From Polyangiaceae bacterium (lineage in GTDB: Bacteria; Myxococcota_A; Polyangia; Polyangiales; Polyangiaceae), in contig JAICQQ010000027.1 of assembly GCA_025937785.1 (NCBI GenBank), forward strand, positions 1-60,145: a DNA stretch of 60,145 bases. The letters are read 5' to 3'. Every line of letters starts with the position of its first letter. Within the stretch, counting starts at the first letter, position 1. A model generated the notes under the pieces. That model was not told the origin of the DNA, did no database searches, and was given only the letters and a program-made list of their open reading frames with translations. The position numbers and the translations under genes are program-made. This document shows positions 1 through 8,766 of this stretch, piece after piece.

Positions 1-261
1 GCTCGCACCGGAACGGCACTGAGAACACCTTCGGATGAGGCGACGCCTTCGAAAGCGCGTAGATACACCCGCCATGTGCGAACAACAGCGTGTTTGGGTG
101 CAGGCGGCGAAAATCGGGGTCGATGCTAACGGAAAGCTGTCAATCCAAAAATAACGAAAGAGCTGCCTCGCCCTACTCATCGGGGCACCCACAAGCGCCG
201 GCACAATTGCCGATTTTCGACGGCGTGACGCCCGCGTCGTATTCTTCCCAATTCGACCTTT
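1..261. repeat. Decayed repeat block, copy A
   Basis: No intact gene is visible here. By eye, the stretch from about base 45 to 261 aligns with the reverse complement of roughly 37,000-37,220, at something like 75-80 percent identity. Shared landmarks are AGATACACCCGCC, AACAACAGCGTGTT versus GCAACAGCGTGTT, AAGCTGTCAAT and CAATTCGACCTT. In-frame stops and small indels differ between the copies, so neither looks translated. In copy B the block abuts an HNH-nuclease relic, so the left window edge may cut through the corresponding relic, read on the minus strand. That last point is inference. Confidence 0.6.
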
Positions 262-495
262 AAGGCTCCGCCCTGCTTTAGGGCTCCGCCATGCGTTAGG
301 GCTCCGCCATGCGTTAGGGCTCCGCCATGCGTTAGGGCTCCGCCATGCGTTAGGGCTCCGGCATGCGGTAGGGCTCCGCCCTGCGAAAGGGCTCCGGCAT
401 GCGGTAGGGCTCCGCCATGCGGTAGGGCTCCGTTATGCGGTAGGGCTCCGCCCTGCGGTTGGGCTCCGTCATGCGGTAGGGCTCCGCCATGCGGG
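262..495. repeat. 13-copy 18-bp tandem repeat array
   Basis: Thirteen back-to-back units of 18 bp, typified by AGGGCTCCGCCATGCGGT, run without spacers. Units 2-5 are identical or nearly so (ending CATGCGTT). Later units vary at a few positions (CCGGC, CCGTT, CCGTC, CCCTG). The period is a multiple of three, but no supported gene crosses it. The homologous block near 36,980-36,998 carries only one unit, in reverse orientation, so the array probably grew by slippage or unequal exchange inside copy A. There are no spacers, so it is not a CRISPR array. Confidence 0.92.
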
Positions 496-524
496 CAAGG
501 ATCAAGCCGGACGGTGAATCAGCA

Positions 525-607
525 AAGAGGCAACTCAGGCGTCAGGCAAGAGGCAACTCAGGGCGTCAGGCAAGAGGCAACTCAGGCGTCAGGCAAGAGG
601 CAACTCG
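525..607. repeat. 23/24-bp tandem repeat, about 3.5 copies
   Basis: Units of 23, 24 and 23 bp (525-547, 548-571, 572-594) plus a partial fourth unit (595-607) each begin AAGAGGCAACTCAGG and end GCGTCAGGC. One unit has an extra G, which would break any reading frame, so the repeat is more likely non-coding. It lies about 30 bp after the 18-bp array. Confidence 0.85.
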
Positions 608-892
608 TTTCGAGCACATGTAATTCATGCCTGGTATCGCCAGCTCAGCCGGCGAGGCCAACGGCGACGCTACCTGTCGACTCGAACCAAGCAGCGTACC
701 GAAGAACGCTTTCCGCTTCCCAAGCCCCGCATCACACATCCCTGGCCCGAGCACAGGTTTCGTTGGCCCGTAGACTGGAGGTGGGAGCCGGGTGCGGGAG
801 ATCCGCTCGCTGTGGCTCTGTGCGGGGGAGCGGTCCGAAAGGGCCGTCCCTACCGCGACCAGCCCGCCTTCGTCCGCCTTCGTCCGCCTTCG
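608..892. other. Intergenic stretch with no supported gene
   Basis: Nothing recognisable is encoded between the repeats and the end of the TolC-like gene. At 865-892 there is a short run of the 10-mer CGTCCGCCTT (about 2.5 copies), directly abutting the stop codon of the minus-strand gene at 893. No T-rich hairpin terminator was seen. Confidence 0.5.
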
Positions 893-3256
893 TTAGCGTG
901 GTGCTCTCGTTCCCTGTGCTGCTCGCCGGCTGTAGTCCTCGAGTCGCCGGAAGAAGTCGCTCGTTTGATCCGGGTTCACCAGGAAGCTAAAGCGTCCCAT
1001 AGAGCGCTCCACGCGCATCAGCTGCGCCAGGAACTCGAAGACCGCATTCGCGGCGTCGAGCTCCGCCACCACCGACTGGTTCTGTGCATCGATCAGCTGG
1101 ATGATGGGCGCCGTGCCCTCGCGGTACTTGTCGGTCACCAAGTCCAGGTTCTGGCCCGCTGCGGTCGCGGCGGCTCGGGTGAGCGCGATGGCGCCGAACG
1201 TTGCGTTGGCCTGATACAGGCTCACCCGCAGGCGGCGTTCGATGTCGCGCGCGATGGACTTGCGCTGCAGCGTCAGCTGCCCGCGCTGGCGCTCGACGCG
1301 GCGCAGCTCCGCGTTGTGGCCCCCACCTTCGAGCAGGGGCAGCGAGGCGGACACCCCCACTTGCCAGTCGAGGCTGTCGGGGGTCTCGATACCCGCGATC
1401 GGCTGTGGGTCGGAGCCAGCGCCTGCTTCGTAAAACCGTTGTTCGATGCCAGCGGTGGCGACGAACGTGGGCAGCACGTACGAGCGCTTTTCGGCCGTCA
1501 CGCTGCGGGTGGCAGCGGCCAGTGAGGCATCCACCGACGCGAGCTCCGGCGCGAGGCGGTGGCTCTCTTGCGTCATGAAGTCGCTGAGCACGGCGAACAG
1601 GTTGGGGTCTTCGAGGTAGCGGTTCAGCTTTTTCCCGCTCGTGAGCAGCGAGCTGTCGTCGATCGCGAGCTCTTTCGGGACGACGGCTTGCTCCGAAGGC
1701 CGGTTCAGCAGCGTGTTCAGTTCCACGCGCGCGGCCCGCGAGATCGCCACTGTCGCAAGCAGGCGATTCTGTGCGTTGGCGACCTGAGCCTCCCAGCGAT
1801 ACACCTCTTCTCTACCGCCCACGCCCACCTTTTCGCGGACGCGCGCCAGCTCCAAGTTGGAGCGGGAGAGCGCCAGGTCTTGTTTCTGAACGTTGATGGC
1901 GGTCTGGGTGCGCAGCAGATCGAGATAGGCGAGCGCCACCGAGAGCACGACGTCGAGCCTGAACGCATCCTGGTTGCGCTCGCGGGCCCGCTGCAGGTGC
2001 TTTTCGGTCGTGAACGAACCCCAGCTGCGTTCGTCGTAGATGGTCTGTCGGAGCTGCGCCGACCAGCTGGCGCTGCGCTCCGCGCCGTACAAGAGCGTTC
2101 GGTCTTCGTCGATCCAACGTGCGCCCACGCCCACACCGAGCTGCGGCAACAACGCCGAGCGCGCTTGGTTGACTTGCTCGGCGGTCGAGAGCAGGCCTTC
2201 TTTAGAGGCCGCCAGATCGAGATTGGCCTTCATGGCTTCTTTGACCGCGTCGGCCAAGGTCAGGGACCGGCCCGTCTGTCCCGCCAGCGTCCCGACCGTG
2301 GTCACGTCGAGCAGGACGGCGCTCTCGGGCACGACACCGATGGCGCGCGCCACCTCGGCGTTGAAGTATAGCTGCTCAGACTGCTGAAAGGCCGTGAGCA
2401 ACGTGTCCGGGGGATCCCCCAGCACCAGGCCGCGCAGGTTGAGCGCGGTGCGCCGCGCTAACTGCACGACATCGTCATTCGCACCCATGCCAGCGAGGAA
2501 CCCGAGCTTCACCCCCGCTTCGCCGGCGAAGCTGAAGCTCGGCAGGCGCTTGTCGCGCAAGCCTTGGGCCAGCTTCTTCAGCTCGTCCTCGGAGATGCGG
2601 CGGAGCGCCGTGATGTACAAGGCGTCGACGTCTTTCGGCAGCACGTCGAGCGCTGACTGCGCCGTGTCGGCGATGGGCACCACCACCACCGGTACCCCGG
2701 CAGTCGTGCCGGCCTTTTCGACCGACTTCTGCAGCAGCGGCAGCGCGTCGAGCAGGAGCTTGTCGACGACCACGCCGAGCTTCGTGAACTTGGCGAACTT
2801 CTGGAATGCTTTGAGATCGCGCGCCCAATCCGGAGACCACACGACGTAGCTCAGGTTCTTGCGCACGATCTGCTTCGGCAGCTGTTGCAGCTCGAGGTCG
2901 ACGACGAACGGAGCCAAGAGCGGCTTCGCCAGTTCGGTGCGCTGCACGGCCAGGTTCGACGCCAGCACTCCCTGGGCGATCACCACGTCGACGGCGTGGT
3001 CGGCGAGCAGTTCGTCGAGCGCCTTGTTGACGCAAGCGACCGTGTAGTCGCACTCCTTGGTTTTGTCCGGCGGAAATTCCGCGCTGAACTGAGCACCCAG
3101 CTCGCCCGCGGCTTTGCGGATCGCGGCGTTGACCGCGTCGCTGCTGGCGGACTTGCCATCCAAAAGCACGCCGACCTTGGCGACGGTTTGGGCCCACACG
3201 GTCGATGACCATAGGGTCACCATAGCCACGCTCCACGCCACAATGACTTTAGCCAC
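893..3256 (-). CDS. TolC-type outer-membrane efflux protein with N-terminal periplasmic-binding domain
   Basis: The product is about 787 residues. I chose the GTG at 3256 because GGAGG lies 4 nt upstream and the following residues form a clean signal peptide ending VWAQ. A longer ATG start at 3319 would bury this signal. Residues about 24-320 resemble the ABC transporter substrate-binding family (PF04392 type): VAKVGVLLDG at the start, then alternating beta/alpha segments. Residues about 330-770 are a TolC/OEP repeat pair, with the typical opening SLTLADAVKEAMKANLDL and a second half containing SLPLLEGGGHNAELRRVE and YREGTAPIIQLIDAQNQ. TolC proteins form trimeric outer-membrane export channels. 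The fused sensor-like domain is unusual and could bind a ligand in the periplasm. No pump gene is adjacent; an RND operon lies 40 kb away. The family call is firm and the role of the fusion is not. Confidence 0.88.
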   Translation of the reverse strand: MAKVIVAWSVAMVTLWSSTVWAQTVAKVGVLLDGKSASSDAVNAAIRKAAGELGAQFSAEFPPDKTKECDYTVACVNKALDELLADHAVDVVIAQGVLASNLAVQRTELAKPLLAPFVVDLELQQLPKQIVRKNLSYVVWSPDWARDLKAFQKFAKFTKLGVVVDKLLLDALPLLQKSVEKAGTTAGVPVVVVPIADTAQSALDVLPKDVDALYITALRRISEDELKKLAQGLRDKRLPSFSFAGEAGVKLGFLAGMGANDDVVQLARRTALNLRGLVLGDPPDTLLTAFQQSEQLYFNAEVARAIGVVPESAVLLDVTTVGTLAGQTGRSLTLADAVKEAMKANLDLAASKEGLLSTAEQVNQARSALLPQLGVGVGARWIDEDRTLLYGAERSASWSAQLRQTIYDERSWGSFTTEKHLQRARERNQDAFRLDVVLSVALAYLDLLRTQTAINVQKQDLALSRSNLELARVREKVGVGGREEVYRWEAQVANAQNRLLATVAISRAARVELNTLLNRPSEQAVVPKELAIDDSSLLTSGKKLNRYLEDPNLFAVLSDFMTQESHRLAPELASVDASLAAATRSVTAEKRSYVLPTFVATAGIEQRFYEAGAGSDPQPIAGIETPDSLDWQVGVSASLPLLEGGGHNAELRRVERQRGQLTLQRKSIARDIERRLRVSLYQANATFGAIALTRAAATAAGQNLDLVTDKYREGTAPIIQLIDAQNQSVVAELDAANAVFEFLAQLMRVERSMGRFSFLVNPDQTSDFFRRLEDYSRRAAQGTRAPR

Positions 3257-3339
3257 ACTGCCTCCGCTGCCCCGGGCTGGGGCGTGGCCCTTCTTATTGC
3301 CGATCCCCATGGAAGGCAATGGCCGTCAGATGACCGTCG

Positions 3340-4257
3340 TCAGTACTTGTAAGTCGACTGCCGCTCGAGCTTGAAGGCCACCTGAAGCTGCCCCTCCGGG
3401 CCGGTGACTTGGACGGTCGCGTTCTGGATGAAATTCGCGCCGTGGTATTCCATGGTCGCGGGATCGATGAGCAGCGTGTCCTCGTGCTTGATGTCCATGC
3501 CGGTCACGTCGACGACGTTCGGATCGCCGCCCTTCGCTTGCACGTCGGCCTTCACCTGAGCGGCCACGGAATCGCGAATCGCTTGGCGGTCGGCGTCATA
3601 CTGGCGCACGACGCGCAGGCAGCTTTGGGGCGCACAGGCTTCTTCGGCAACTACGCGAATTTCCTTGGTGCCACCGGTGAGCGGGTCGTTGGCCATCCAT
3701 TGGCTGCCCACTTTGCTGGGCCGCCCGACGAAATCGGCGTGCCGCTCGAGGCTGCGGGCCACACCGAGCGCCTTCAGCCGCTCTGCAGAGAAGATGCGCG
3801 CGATTTGCGGCCTCGCCTCGGGCGACGCCAGGTTCACGAGCGCTTCCGAGAGCTGGTCCGTCCCCCGCACGTCGACGACGTTGCTGTCCTTGTCGGTCAC
3901 GATGTCGACGGCGACCATGTCTTCCTTGATTTCGTCACCTTTCAAGAGCTCGAGGCCGTTGATGTTGATCTTGAGCCCGACCAGACGCTGCGTCGCGCGA
4001 AAGGTGTTGGATTCTTGCTTCGTCACCACGTCCCACTCCATGATCCACTCTTCGGAGCGGCGCATGGGCGAACCCGGGATCGACACCTCTTCGTAGCGGC
4101 GCTGCGTGTGGTGAAAGCGCTTGTCCAACACTGGAGCGTAGGTGAACGTTTCGGGTGCGGTCGGAGCCTCCACCCCGGTCGGCGCGCTCGCCGCCTCCGC
4201 ACACGCGACGCCGGCGAGCAATAGGAAAAAGGGTGCAACTTTGGTGAGCATGTTCAT
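3340..4257 (-). CDS. Secreted protein of unknown function
   Basis: The product is 305 residues. The ATG at 4257 is preceded by GGGAGG with a 5-nt gap and starts a signal peptide (MNMLTKVAPFFLLLAGVACA). A cysteine at the cleavage region (GVAC) would fit a lipoprotein, although AEAASA just after it could also be a signal peptidase I site. The mature protein is soluble and beta-rich in appearance, with charged segments such as VTDKDSNVVDVRGTDQLSE. I do not recognise a family with confidence; it loosely resembles DUF6263-like periplasmic proteins. It lies 83 bp upstream of the TolC fusion on the same strand, so the two may be co-transcribed. Confidence 0.75.
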   Translation of the reverse strand: MNMLTKVAPFFLLLAGVACAEAASAPTGVEAPTAPETFTYAPVLDKRFHHTQRRYEEVSIPGSPMRRSEEWIMEWDVVTKQESNTFRATQRLVGLKININGLELLKGDEIKEDMVAVDIVTDKDSNVVDVRGTDQLSEALVNLASPEARPQIARIFSAERLKALGVARSLERHADFVGRPSKVGSQWMANDPLTGGTKEIRVVAEEACAPQSCLRVVRQYDADRQAIRDSVAAQVKADVQAKGGDPNVVDVTGMDIKHEDTLLIDPATMEYHGANFIQNATVQVTGPEGQLQVAFKLERQSTYKY

Positions 4258-4513
4258 GAGGACCTCCCGAGCTCGGGCTCTGTAATCCCAGCGCATGCCG
4301 GAATCAAGGCGGGTACCGGTCGCTTCCGACGAGTGCAATGTGCTCGAACGCAGCGCAGTGTCAACGCCGGCCGGCCGAGCGAGGGCGCCAGCGCCGCTCA
4401 CCCGCGACAGCTCTGGAAAAGCGCTCGGGCTAGCTGTATGCGAGGTGCAGGTGCGGTGGACGACCGTTGGCGCATGCCCGCGGTGACGCACCTCGAACAC
4501 TGAGGGAACCACA

Positions 4514-5197
4514 GTGAGAACACTTGCATCGAAACGGCAGCCCGAGCTGCTCTTGTTGCTGGCGCCATTGACGATCGCGGCCTGTTATCCGGAGCCGCTG
4601 ACCACCGGTGAAATGGACGTGGTCATCACGGTCAAAGACTCGGGACGAAACTACGCCGAGTTGAAGACCTACGCGTTGCCCGATCAGGTGTTCGATCTCT
4701 GCGAGATCGCAGCGGAGCTGGGCGAAGGCGGCGCCGCCGGCGGGTTCGGGAGCGACGACGACGACGACGAGTGCGAGGACGTGAGCCACCGCTACGACGA
4801 CGAGGTGCTCGACGCCATCGCAGACAACTTGGAAGCGCTCGGCTTCGTCGCGGCTCAGTCCCCCGAAGCTGCCGATGTGGTCGTGTTCCCCGGTATCACC
4901 GCACAAGACAACTGGTACGTGTACACCCCGTACTGCGACTACTGGTACAGCTACTGGTATCCCTACTGCTGGTATTACCCGTGGACGGCCACGGCGGTGA
5001 ACTACCCGGTCGGGTCGCTCGTGCTGTACATGCTGGCGCCGGTCGAAGCCGACGACGTCGCTCTGAAGATGCCCGTCGTATGGATGGGGGTCGTGCGGGG
5101 GATCCTGTCGTCGTACGCCGACACCAACGCGGAGCGGGTCGAAGCGGGTATCGATCAGGCGTTTGCCCAGTCGGGTTATCTCGGAGGAGGGAAGTAA
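4514..5197 (+). CDS. DUF4136-like lipoprotein
   Basis: The product is 227 residues with a signal peptide ending in a lipobox (LTIAAC), predicting a lipid-anchored periplasmic protein. An acidic run (GSDDDDDECED) sits near residue 80. A Tyr/Trp-rich stretch (YCDYWYSYWYPYCWYYPW) follows around residues 138-156. The end (ERVEAGIDQAFAQSGY) matches the C-terminal helix of DUF4136 proteins, which begins with a conserved Arg and usually ends near FP. Function is unknown across that family. It opens a tight cluster: the next gene starts 1 bp after its stop. It is divergent from the secreted protein at 3340-4257, so the 256-bp gap between them should contain two promoters; none could be pinpointed. 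Confidence 0.75.
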   Translation: MRTLASKRQPELLLLLAPLTIAACYPEPLTTGEMDVVITVKDSGRNYAELKTYALPDQVFDLCEIAAELGEGGAAGGFGSDDDDDECEDVSHRYDDEVLDAIADNLEALGFVAAQSPEAADVVVFPGITAQDNWYVYTPYCDYWYSYWYPYCWYYPWTATAVNYPVGSLVLYMLAPVEADDVALKMPVVWMGVVRGILSSYADTNAERVEAGIDQAFAQSGYLGGGK

Positions 5198-5198
5198 C

Positions 5199-6107
5199 GT
5201 GGCAAGATCGACGAAGCTTGGCACGCTGGTGGGCGCACTGCTGATCTCGAGTTGGGCGTGCCCGGCACTGGGGCAACCCGCGGCACCCGCGGGACCGCCA
5301 CCGCCGGTCACCGAAGCGGCGCCTACTGCACCTCCTGGAAATACAGCGCCGGGAAGTGCAGCGCCCGCGGCAACCCCGGCGACGGCGCCCGCGCCAGCCG
5401 CAGCGATGCCGGCGAGCTCTGCACCCGCGAATGCACCGGCTGCGGACGCACCGCCTGGCTCCGCGCCCCCTGTGGGCTGGGCCGTCGCGACGGACTCGCC
5501 CAGCAGCTCCGCCGCACCTGCGGGGCCACCACCACCGATGGAACCGCCCCCGCCCCCTCACGCGGGGCGGCGAGATCCTCTCTCGCTCATCGCCATCTAC
5601 TACGACACCGCCGCGCCCGTATCCGACACGCGTGACTTCGGCGGAGGCTTCAGCTGGGTGGGGCTCTCGTTGGACGGGCGCCAGCGGGTCTACGAGCGCT
5701 TCGCCCTCGGCGTGTCGCTCGCGTGGCAGCGCTTCGACTACAAGTCGCTCGAAACCACCACCGTCGGGGATGTCACCGTGACAGGTGTGCAAGCGCGGCA
5801 GCAACAAGTGTTCCCCATGCTTGCCACGGCACACTACTCGTTCCGCGACGACCCGGGCGAATCGCTTCCCTTCGTGGGGCTGGGTGTGGGTGCGTACTAT
5901 GTCGATCGCCTGCTCGACGTGGGGCCGGCCGCGAGGTTCACCGATACCACCTGGCAGTTCGGGTTCGCGCCGGAGCTGGGCATTGCCTTCCCCGGGTGGT
6001 CGGGGGCGCTGATGATCGCTTGCAAGTTTCACTACGCTTTCAAGACAGACGACACACCCCAGCAGACGTATTTCAACTTCAATTTGGGAGGCGCATTTGA
6101 CGACTAA
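5199..6107 (+). CDS. Outer-membrane beta-barrel protein with Pro/Ala-rich linker
   Basis: The product is 302 residues, starting at GTG 5199 behind GGAGGAGGG; an upstream ATG at 5163 lies inside the preceding gene and spoils the signal peptide. The signal peptide ends PALGQ. Residues about 20-115 are almost entirely Pro, Ala, Gly, Ser and Thr, a flexible periplasmic linker. Residues about 125-302 alternate aromatic and polar residues as in an 8-strand barrel, ending FNFNLGGAFDD. It is probably an outer-membrane protein whose linker spans or binds the cell wall. It is translationally linked to the genes before (1-bp gap) and after (11-bp overlap). No specific function can be given. Confidence 0.75.
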   Translation: MARSTKLGTLVGALLISSWACPALGQPAAPAGPPPPVTEAAPTAPPGNTAPGSAAPAATPATAPAPAAAMPASSAPANAPAADAPPGSAPPVGWAVATDSPSSSAAPAGPPPPMEPPPPPHAGRRDPLSLIAIYYDTAAPVSDTRDFGGGFSWVGLSLDGRQRVYERFALGVSLAWQRFDYKSLETTTVGDVTVTGVQARQQQVFPMLATAHYSFRDDPGESLPFVGLGVGAYYVDRLLDVGPAARFTDTTWQFGFAPELGIAFPGWSGALMIACKFHYAFKTDDTPQQTYFNFNLGGAFDD

Positions 6108-6843
6108 GCATTGCCTAACTGATCTACGAGGTGCCCGCCGCCTCCTGACGAGCGGGTTTGCCGCAGCCGCGGTGCTGAGCCTGTCCGCCGCGAGCTGGGC
6201 GCACACCGAAGGCACCGTGGCGAGCCCCGAGCCTTGCGTCTGCGACCCGAAGATCTGCACCCCGGGCGCCGGTCTGCCGGATCCGAACGCCTATCGCCAT
6301 GACGGGTTCTTCCTGCGCCTGACGCTGGGCATGGGCTACATGTGGGGCCGCGGGGCGCCCGACGCGGAGCTCGACGGCTACGCGGGTGCCATGAGCGTGT
6401 CTGCGGGGTCGATGGTTTCCGAGAACCTGGCGCTGCACTTCGACATGAACGGCGCCAACGCATTCCGCTCGGCGCTCAGCATCGACGGAGCCGAAGACCA
6501 GACGTACAACGCCGTGTTCCAGACCACCGGTGTCGGGCTCGGCATCACCTATTACCTGATGCCGGCCAACGTCTACGCCTCGTTGGGGCTCGGGGCGGGT
6601 TGGCTATACACGACCGCTTACGCGCGCGTGGGCGAGAACTTCGTGCTCACCGGGCACGAGTCGAGCAACTTCGGACCCGCGGTCACGCTGGCCCTCGGCA
6701 AAGAATGGTGGGTGTCGCCGGACTGGGGTGTGGGCATGACGGGTGTGTACCAGTACCTCTCGGTAAACGGCGAAGATCTCGGCAAGTACACGGTCGATGC
6801 GGTGCACCACGTCACGGTGCGCGTGAGCGCTACCTTCAACTAG
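6097..6843 (+). CDS. Outer-membrane beta-barrel protein
   Basis: The product is 248 residues, starting at TTG 6097 behind GGGAGGC and overlapping the previous gene by 11 bp. The signal peptide ends ASWA. A short Cys-containing segment (CVCDPKICTPG) at about residues 47-57 precedes the barrel and could hold a disulfide or metal. The rest has Gly/aromatic beta-hairpin periodicity (LRLTLGMGYMWGRG, GLGAGWLYTTAYA) and ends in a strand, VRVSATFN. It is probably the third member of the 4514-6843 operon. Function is unknown; it resembles OmpW/porin-like small barrels only in general style. Confidence 0.72.
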   Translation: MTTKHCLTDLRGARRLLTSGFAAAAVLSLSAASWAHTEGTVASPEPCVCDPKICTPGAGLPDPNAYRHDGFFLRLTLGMGYMWGRGAPDAELDGYAGAMSVSAGSMVSENLALHFDMNGANAFRSALSIDGAEDQTYNAVFQTTGVGLGITYYLMPANVYASLGLGAGWLYTTAYARVGENFVLTGHESSNFGPAVTLALGKEWWVSPDWGVGMTGVYQYLSVNGEDLGKYTVDAVHHVTVRVSATFN

Positions 6844-6936
6844 TGACCGGCGGTCAGCGGCCGCCCCAGGCGCAGCGCACTCGAGCGTGCACGGCGGGTC
6901 ATGCTAGACTCCCTCGCAGAACAGCGAGGTGAAGCG

Positions 6937-8037
6937 ATGCGGTTCAGCAAATATCCCCTGCTCGTCGGTGGCGCGCTCGCCGGCGTTTGCGGCGTGGCCG
7001 CGTGTGGCGGCGGCACCATTTCGTACCGGCACGTCGACACGCCCACGATCGAGACTCACGCTTACGGCGCCCCGAAGCAAACCCAATACACTCCCGAGTT
7101 CGAACCGGACAAGGAGCTGCTCGGCATCACCGTCTACGAACACTCGACGTGTGACAGCATCAAGGTGCAGGTGGTCAACCGCACCCGCGAGACGCTGGAA
7201 GGTGACCGCGTCATCAACGAGACCCCACTCGGCAAGGTGCAAATTGCGGAACAGGTGGACGGCAAGGTCACGTGCGAGCAGCGCTTCACGCGCGAGGCGC
7301 AAGTTTCGCTGAAGGTCGGCGAAGCGGTGTACCCGATCGGCAAGACCAACGCCGAGGGTCGGGTGGGCGTGAACCTGGCGCGGCGCCTCGACCCAGACGT
7401 CTACGGCGCTCCCCAAGGGGAAGTCGTCGTGCTCCTCAAGCCGCAGGGGCAGGTGGCGAACCGCGAGATCGGCCGCGTTCCGCTGAGCGAGCTCACGGCG
7501 CGTGAACGCCGCATCGCCGAGCTGGTAACCGAGCTCGGACAGATCTTGGCGAAGGAGCCGGAGGCGATGACGCCCGACGAGCTGACTCGCTCGTATCAGC
7601 TGTACGCGCAGCTCCGCAGCATTGCCTGGTACGACGCCAGATTCCAGGGCTTGCAGCTCCGCTTCTGGGAGGTCTGGCACAACCGCAAGCAGATCGAAGC
7701 GACAGAAACTCTGAGCCGCAACCTCGAAGCCCTGGAGGGCGCGAAGGACCTGCTGCGTACCGCAAGTGCCGCAACCATCCCGCTCTTCGCCCAGGTCGGC
7801 ATCCAGAGCGGGCTCGTGAATGATCGCATGCTCGAGTGGGCTCGCTGGGAAATGCTCGAAGGCTTCCACGAGCACCCCGAACTGTGCGAGAAAGAGTTTC
7901 GCTGGTCCGGGATGCCCGACTACATCGGCATCGAGCAGCAGATCGCAGGCGGCTATCTGCACTTCGTGTACGGCGACCCCTTCGAACGCGAGATCGGCGA
8001 CATGTGCCGGCGCGTGCGGCCGCGCGCCCGGCGCTAA
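6937..8037 (+). CDS. Lipoprotein of unknown function
   Basis: The product is 366 residues. I chose the ATG at 6937 (GAGGTGAAGCG just upstream) because it gives a signal peptide with lipobox GVAAC; the in-frame ATG at 6901 adds a hydrophilic leader. The first 170 mature residues look beta-rich (VKVGEAVYPIG-like strands). The second half is helical and charged, with ARERRIAELVTELGQILA and a Trp-containing helix region. No family was recognised. It follows the barrel operon on the same strand after 93 bp. Confidence 0.7.
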   Translation: MRFSKYPLLVGGALAGVCGVAACGGGTISYRHVDTPTIETHAYGAPKQTQYTPEFEPDKELLGITVYEHSTCDSIKVQVVNRTRETLEGDRVINETPLGKVQIAEQVDGKVTCEQRFTREAQVSLKVGEAVYPIGKTNAEGRVGVNLARRLDPDVYGAPQGEVVVLLKPQGQVANREIGRVPLSELTARERRIAELVTELGQILAKEPEAMTPDELTRSYQLYAQLRSIAWYDARFQGLQLRFWEVWHNRKQIEATETLSRNLEALEGAKDLLRTASAATIPLFAQVGIQSGLVNDRMLEWARWEMLEGFHEHPELCEKEFRWSGMPDYIGIEQQIAGGYLHFVYGDPFEREIGDMCRRVRPRARR

Positions 8038-8055
8038 CGCGGAGCTAGCCGCCCT

Positions 8056-8766
8056 TCACTCGGCGGCACACCCCGCCGCGAGCCAAGCGCGGACGTGGTC
8101 GAGGTGCCGCTGCTCGGTGGCTCCGGCGTGCTCGCACAGGTCGACCAGGTCGTCGATGCCGTCGTTCCTGGCGGCGTCGCACAGCAACTGCCAGCCGTCG
8201 TTGTCGACCAACTCGGCGATGAGGATACCCTCGAGGCTTTGCAGGAGACTGGTGCGTGGATCGGTGACGATCTTCAGCACCCCTTCCGTGGCTACCGCCG
8301 CTAGATTGGCGGAGGGAGTCACCGCGGTCGGGTCACCACCGAGCGAGATCATGTGTTGCTCGAGCTCGGCGAAGTGTCGATGCTCCTCGTTGAGAATTTC
8401 GAGCAGCGCCTCGCGGGTTGGGCCTCCGTCGAAGCCGCCATACGCTTCGTGTTTGGAAATCAGCGCCTCGTAGAGACGGGTGCCGGTGCGCTCGAACGCC
8501 AAGCGTTGACCCAGCTTGTCCATCAAGGTGGGCGGCGCGCCCGCACCCAAGGCCGACTTGAGTTTCTCCTTGACCTCGACGGGTTTCGGAATGCTCCCGA
8601 CGGGATGGCCCTCTTTGGCGTACTGCACACGCACTTTGCCGGCTCCTTCTCGTGTGCCCACGCTCGTCGGCGGAAAGTTCTCCATGCCGCGTTGCATCTC
8701 TTCGGCGCGGGTGGAGCTCCGACCGATGCCAGTGACGTTGTCGCCCAATGGTGCGCTTTGATTCAT
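8056..8766 (-). CDS. Ferritin-like domain protein
   Basis: The product is 236 residues. A hydrophilic N-terminus of about 75 residues is followed by a four-helix arrangement with ferritin-type metal ligands: FERTGTRLYEAL, LNEEHRHFAELEQHM, GILIAELVDNDGW and ATEQRHLDHVRAW. The EExxH and ExxH patterns support a di-iron site. Ferritin-like proteins of this type are implicated in iron or oxidative stress handling, but the substrate is unknown. The start codon overlaps the stop of the upstream gene (ATGA at 8763-8766), so the two are translationally coupled and probably form a complex or act together. No signal peptide was seen, so it is cytoplasmic. Confidence 0.78.
   Translation of the reverse strand: MNQSAPLGDNVTGIGRSSTRAEEMQRGMENFPPTSVGTREGAGKVRVQYAKEGHPVGSIPKPVEVKEKLKSALGAGAPPTLMDKLGQRLAFERTGTRLYEALISKHEAYGGFDGGPTREALLEILNEEHRHFAELEQHMISLGGDPTAVTPSANLAAVATEGVLKIVTDPRTSLLQSLEGILIAELVDNDGWQLLCDAARNDGIDDLVDLCEHAGATEQRHLDHVRAWLAAGCAAE

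Noticed and set aside
262..495. CRISPR array
   Set aside because: The units are contiguous 18-mers without spacers, and there are no cas genes in the window.
514..990. 158-residue reading frame on the plus strand
   Set aside because: It is built from the 23-bp repeat and antisense sequence of the TolC fusion, with no ribosome site or recognisable domain.
4896..6260. 454-residue reading frame on the minus strand
   Set aside because: Antisense to three tightly packed plus-strand genes with signal peptides and ribosome sites.
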